Part shown: piece by piece, positions 4,364 to 6,914 of the stretch
How positions within the stretch are numbered: position 1 is the first letter of the stretch
Layout: every line of letters begins with the position of its first letter
NCBI GenBank assembly: GCA_009691925.1
Contig: SIAG01000222.1
Location: forward strand, 1 to 6,914
From: Planctomycetaceae bacterium
GTDB lineage: Bacteria > Planctomycetota > Planctomycetia > Pirellulales > UBA1268
Direction: 5' to 3'
Length of the DNA: 6,914 nt
Position numbers and translations under genes: made by a program
The notes under the pieces: model-generated
What the model saw: the letters and a program-made list of their open reading frames with translations, nothing else
The model's database searches: none
Told to the model about the DNA's origin: nothing

Positions 4364-6253
4364 TCAGTCGATCCGCTCGAGCGTCACGCTCCGCAGATCC
4401 ATGACCGCGGCCGCCTTCTTTTCCAGAGGGGTCACCACGAGCCGCACGTTCCCGGCGGGGAGGTCGAGCGTGCCGACGGCCCGCGGCACGAAGCGTTGGA
4501 AGTGCCCCGTCTCCTCGACGGTGAACTCGAGCCCCGAGAGCCCGGTGTTCAGCTCCACGATCGATCCCCCCTGCCCCGCCCCGCAGCCTTGGAGCACCGT
4601 GACCCGGTAGCGGCCCGGCTCGTCGAGCCGGAAATCCCACCATGCCCGGTCGGCGGCATTCACCCAGTAGCCGAGCGTGTCCTTCTCGGGCTGCGGCTCG
4701 TAGCAGAGCTTCTCTCCAGCCACGGTCGCGTCCCTTGCCAACAGGCGGATGAAGCCGTTTCGTGTCGCCAGGGGGCCGGCGGCGGCGTCGTCCATCGCCT
4801 TCCGCCACGCGGCCAGCGCCGCGACCATCTCGGCGGCCGTCGCTGCGGCCGGGAGCCGCGAGACATCGATCTCGGCATGGCAGGACTGCCAGGCGGCCGG
4901 GTCGAATCGAGGGTTGGCCGTCATCCCCTGCGCAGACACGCTGCGGCGCCAGGCTTCGAGCCGGCCACGCAGTTCGGCCACCCGTCCCGGCTCCGCAGCC
5001 GAGCGGTCGGTCGTCTCGCCGACGTCGTCGTCGGTGTGAAAGAGCTCGAGGCTGCCGTCCTCGAAGTGTTCGACGAGCTTCCAGTCGCCCAGTCGGATCG
5101 CACCGGCCGGCCGGCCCCCCTGGTTGGTGGAGTGGGGCTGGTGCCAGAAGAACGGGCGATCGTCGCCGGCGGATGGGAGGGCCGCGTCGGCGAGATCGTG
5201 GAAGTCGGCCGGCTGCGGTGCCGCAACCCCGGCCAGGCGGCAGATCGTCGGCACGAGGTCGCCGGTGGAGACCGGCCCCGTCATCACGCGCCCTGCATCC
5301 GTACCGCCGGGAAAGCGGACGATCAGCGGCACCCGCAGGCCACCGTCGTAGAGGAATCCCTTGCCGGCCCGGAAGGGGGCGTTGAACGTCGGCGGGGGAT
5401 CGCCGATCTCCGGCACATGGAGGCCGCCGTTGTCGGAGGTGAAGGCGACGAGCGTGGTGTCGGCGATACCGGCCTCGTCGAGTGCCGTGAGGATCTTCCC
5501 CACCGCGTCGTCGAGCGCCGAAACAAGAGCGGCGTAGGTCGGGTTGAACGCGCTGGCGTGCGCTGCCAAGCCCGCCGCCGGGGCCGCGAGGGGTACATGC
5601 GGCGCGTCGAAGGCGACGACGAGGAGGAATGGCTCGTCGGGGTGGTCGCGGATCTGCTCGGCGATGATCCGCACCGCGTCGGCGGCCTGCCGCTGCTCCC
5701 CCTTCGCCCCCTCCGGCGATTGCGACCCGGGGTTGGCGCGCCCGCTGGCCGCCGTCGCAAAGCCCCGATCGGTCGGCAGGGCCCCTTCGCCCCCGAGGTG
5801 CCACTTGCCGACGAAATGACTGCGGTACCCGGCTGGAGACAGCCGCTCGGCAAGCGTGGGAATCGCTGCCGGCAGGGCCTGTTCGATCACGGGCGAAAGG
5901 AGCTTGTGGCTGGCCCGGTCTGATCGGCCGGGGAGGAAAGTGGTGAGGTTGGCCCGGGCCGGATGGAAGCCGGTGAGGAGCGCCACGCGCGAGGGGGAGC
6001 AGACGCTCGCCGCCGCCGTGGCAGCGGTGTACCGCGTCCCTGCGGCGGCGAACCGGTCAAGCGCCGGGGTGACGTGATCGGCCCGGCCATAACAGCCCAG
6101 ATCGTTGATCCCCAGGTCATCGGCCACCAGCAGCACGATGTTCGGTGGTCGGTCGGGCGATGCCGCGACGGCAACGATCGACCACGCCGCTGCCAGGACG
6201 AGCGACGCGAGGATCAGCCCCCACCTCCGCCGACACTCTGATCCCCGTTCCAT
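4364..6253 (-). CDS. Secreted formylglycine-dependent sulfatase with C-terminal beta-rich accessory domain
   Basis: A 629-residue alkaline-phosphatase-superfamily sulfatase that should hydrolyse sulfate esters outside the cytoplasm. Residues 1-31 form a Sec signal peptide (CRRRW, hydrophobic run, cleavage near VAVAA). Domain features: NIVLLVADDLG with metal ligands Asp45-Asp46; the CSPSR motif with Cys85 (formylglycine) and Arg89; GKWHLGG with Lys150 and His152; APHVP with His219; TSDNGG with Asp274 and Asn275; and AGKGFLYDGGLRVP with Lys298. All catalytic positions are kept. Between RGF (163-165) and the helix at 190 there are only about 25 residues, which looks short and may reshape the substrate pocket. 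After the sulfatase fold come a helical linker (about 450-515) and a beta-rich domain (516-629) with LQGCGAGQGG and a TGHFQRFVPR block, resembling domains appended to planctomycete sulfatases. The ATG at 6253 is fixed by a strong ribosome binding site. The substrate cannot be named. Activity would need a formylglycine-generating enzyme encoded elsewhere. Confidence 0.93.
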   Translation of the reverse strand: MERGSECRRRWGLILASLVLAAAWSIVAVAASPDRPPNIVLLVADDLGINDLGCYGRADHVTPALDRFAAAGTRYTAATAAASVCSPSRVALLTGFHPARANLTTFLPGRSDRASHKLLSPVIEQALPAAIPTLAERLSPAGYRSHFVGKWHLGGEGALPTDRGFATAASGRANPGSQSPEGAKGEQRQAADAVRIIAEQIRDHPDEPFLLVVAFDAPHVPLAAPAAGLAAHASAFNPTYAALVSALDDAVGKILTALDEAGIADTTLVAFTSDNGGLHVPEIGDPPPTFNAPFRAGKGFLYDGGLRVPLIVRFPGGTDAGRVMTGPVSTGDLVPTICRLAGVAAPQPADFHDLADAALPSAGDDRPFFWHQPHSTNQGGRPAGAIRLGDWKLVEHFEDGSLELFHTDDDVGETTDRSAAEPGRVAELRGRLEAWRRSVSAQGMTANPRFDPAAWQSCHAEIDVSRLPAAATAAEMVAALAAWRKAMDDAAAGPLATRNGFIRLLARDATVAGEKLCYEPQPEKDTLGYWVNAADRAWWDFRLDEPGRYRVTVLQGCGAGQGGSIVELNTGLSGLEFTVEETGHFQRFVPRAVGTLDLPAGNVRLVVTPLEKKAAAVMDLRSVTLERID

Positions 6254-6256
6254 CGA

Positions 6257-6266
6257 CCCCTCCCCT
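6257..6266 (-). promoter_or_regulatory. Shine-Dalgarno sequence of the sulfatase gene
   Basis: On the minus strand AGGGGAGGGG precedes the ATG at 6253; its GGAGG core (6263-6259) is five bases from the start codon. This purine block fixes the start and rejects the longer open frame, which would run back into the amidohydrolase gene in another phase. Confidence 0.75.
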
Positions 6267-6279
6267 CGGCTGTGACGCC

Positions 6280-6313
6280 ATCCCCTGCCAGACCGGATCC
6301 CCTGCCAGACCGG
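6280..6313. repeat. Perfect 17-bp tandem duplication
   Basis: ATCCCCTGCCAGACCGG occurs twice head to tail (6280-6296 and 6297-6313) in the 70-base gap between the amidohydrolase stop and the sulfatase start. The unit length is not a multiple of three and the copies lie outside both coding regions. Each unit contains the small dyad CTG-C-CAG. It may be a recent slippage duplication or a paired binding site. Confidence 0.9.
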
Positions 6314-6323
6314 CCAGCGATGG

Positions 6324-6914
6324 TCAGCGCGGTTGGTTCGCGACCACGACCCCGTCGATGACCACGCCGGTGCAGTGTGACGTGTATTCGAACGGGTCGC
6401 CATCGAACAGCGCCAAGTCGGCATCCTTGCCCGGTTCGAGGGAGCCAATGCGGTCGGCGACTGCGAGGATCCGGGCCGCGTCGATCGTGATCGTCGCGAG
6501 CGCTTCCGGGATCGTGAGCCCGTTGGCCGAGGCCACGCCGGCCTCGAAGAGGACGACCCGCGTCTTGGGGACGTAGCTCTCGTAGCCGCTTTGGAGCGCC
6601 ACCGGAATCCCGGCCTTCTGCAGCGTGGCGGCGGTCTCGAAGCTGGCGTTCTCCGTCTCGCCACTCCCGGCGCGCTTCATCGTCGGGTGGAGAATGACCG
6701 GCACCCCGGCGGCGCGGATGCGGTCGACGAGGAGGTGCGACTCCGCGGCGGAATCGAGGACAATCCTGATGCCGAACTCCTCCGCCACCCGCAGCGCCGC
6801 TGCGATGTCGGTGGCCCGGTCGGCGGTCACCAGAAGCGGCCACTCCCCCGCCACGATCCGCGCCAGGGCTTCGAGGCGCAGATCGGGCGCCGGGCGTTTC
6901 TCGGGATCGGGGTC
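6324..6914 (-). CDS. Amidohydrolase-superfamily protein (imidazolonepropionase-like), C-terminal part, likely lacking metal ligands
   Basis: The frame is open from the window edge to the TGA at 6326-6324, giving 196 visible residues; the start is outside the window. The C-terminal part is typical of imidazolonepropionase-like amidohydrolases: VVLFEAGVASANGL, ALATITIDAARIL, then RIGSLEPGKDADLALFDGDPFEY and a closing beta segment with VVIDGVVVANQP. Relatives in this group usually read VHAHRADD, an His-containing strand end in the next barrel strand, and TDHP at the metal site. Here the matching places read VTADRATD (Asp32 of the visible part, nt 6819-6821), LDSAAES (Ser55, nt 6750-6752) and LQSGYESY (Ser109-Gly110, near 6585-6590). 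This suggests the usual metal centre is absent or rebuilt, so hydrolytic activity is doubtful. These comparisons are from memory of the family, not an alignment. The sulfatase gene follows after 70 bases on the same strand and may be co-transcribed. No substrate can be assigned. Confidence 0.82.
   Translation of the reverse strand, partial: DPDPEKRPAPDLRLEALARIVAGEWPLLVTADRATDIAAALRVAEEFGIRIVLDSAAESHLLVDRIRAAGVPVILHPTMKRAGSGETENASFETAATLQKAGIPVALQSGYESYVPKTRVVLFEAGVASANGLTIPEALATITIDAARILAVADRIGSLEPGKDADLALFDGDPFEYTSHCTGVVIDGVVVANQPR

Noticed and set aside
3920..5923. Plus-strand open frame of 667 codons across the cysE end and the sulfatase
   Set aside because: It is antisense to a sulfatase with all catalytic motifs and is dominated by Arg, Gly and Pro. 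It spans two convergent genes and has no recognisable domain.
6254..6664. N-terminal extension of the sulfatase
   Set aside because: It is a shadow of the amidohydrolase coding sequence, and the signal peptide with its ribosome binding site begins at 6253.
1..6914. tRNA, rRNA, CRISPR, insertion sequence, riboswitch or attachment-site signals
   Set aside because: No cloverleaf-like segment, spaced repeats, transposase motif, terminal inverted repeats or known riboswitch core was seen on either strand.

Overview
This is a very GC-rich bacterial window with strong G/C preference at third codon positions. It carries six protein genes, four complete and two cut by the window edges. The gene content suggests a planctomycete (Planctomycetota, Pirellulales-like). 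The main reasons are a secreted formylglycine sulfatase with an extra C-terminal beta-rich domain, an amidohydrolase of the imidazolonepropionase-like type that has lost its metal ligands, and a long-form serine acetyltransferase. The assignment is inferred from protein style, not from a marker gene.

Layout, plus strand: (1) the 3' part of a prepilin peptidase (1-556), with the second catalytic aspartate motif and two extra C-terminal membrane segments; (2) an OmpA/MotB-domain lipoprotein (751-1620); (3) hisH (1708-2313) and hisA (2378-3100), two consecutive functions of histidine biosynthesis in a likely two-gene operon; (4) a serine O-acetyltransferase, cysE (3324-4325). Minus strand, converging on cysE: (5) a sulfatase (6253-4364), preceded by (6) the C-terminal half of an amidohydrolase-like protein (6914-6324). 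A bulged hairpin lies in the 38-base gap where cysE and the sulfatase gene meet.

The genes do not form one pathway. There are envelope functions (pilin/pseudopilin processing, peptidoglycan-linked lipoprotein), amino-acid biosynthesis (histidine, cysteine) and a secreted hydrolase pair. No tRNA, rRNA, CRISPR array, insertion sequence or phage gene was seen, and every intergenic stretch is under 300 bases.

I did not find a clearly new multi-gene system. The most interesting signals are: (a) TACnnT promoter-like boxes placed so close to the hisH and cysE start codons that their mRNAs would be leaderless or nearly so, while the probable operon-internal genes hisA and the sulfatase have clear Shine-Dalgarno sequences; (b) the amidohydrolase relative with three expected metal-ligand positions replaced; (c) a cysE C-terminus ending in isoleucine, as in enzymes that dock into cysteine synthase; and (d) a perfect 17-bp tandem duplication between the amidohydrolase and sulfatase genes.
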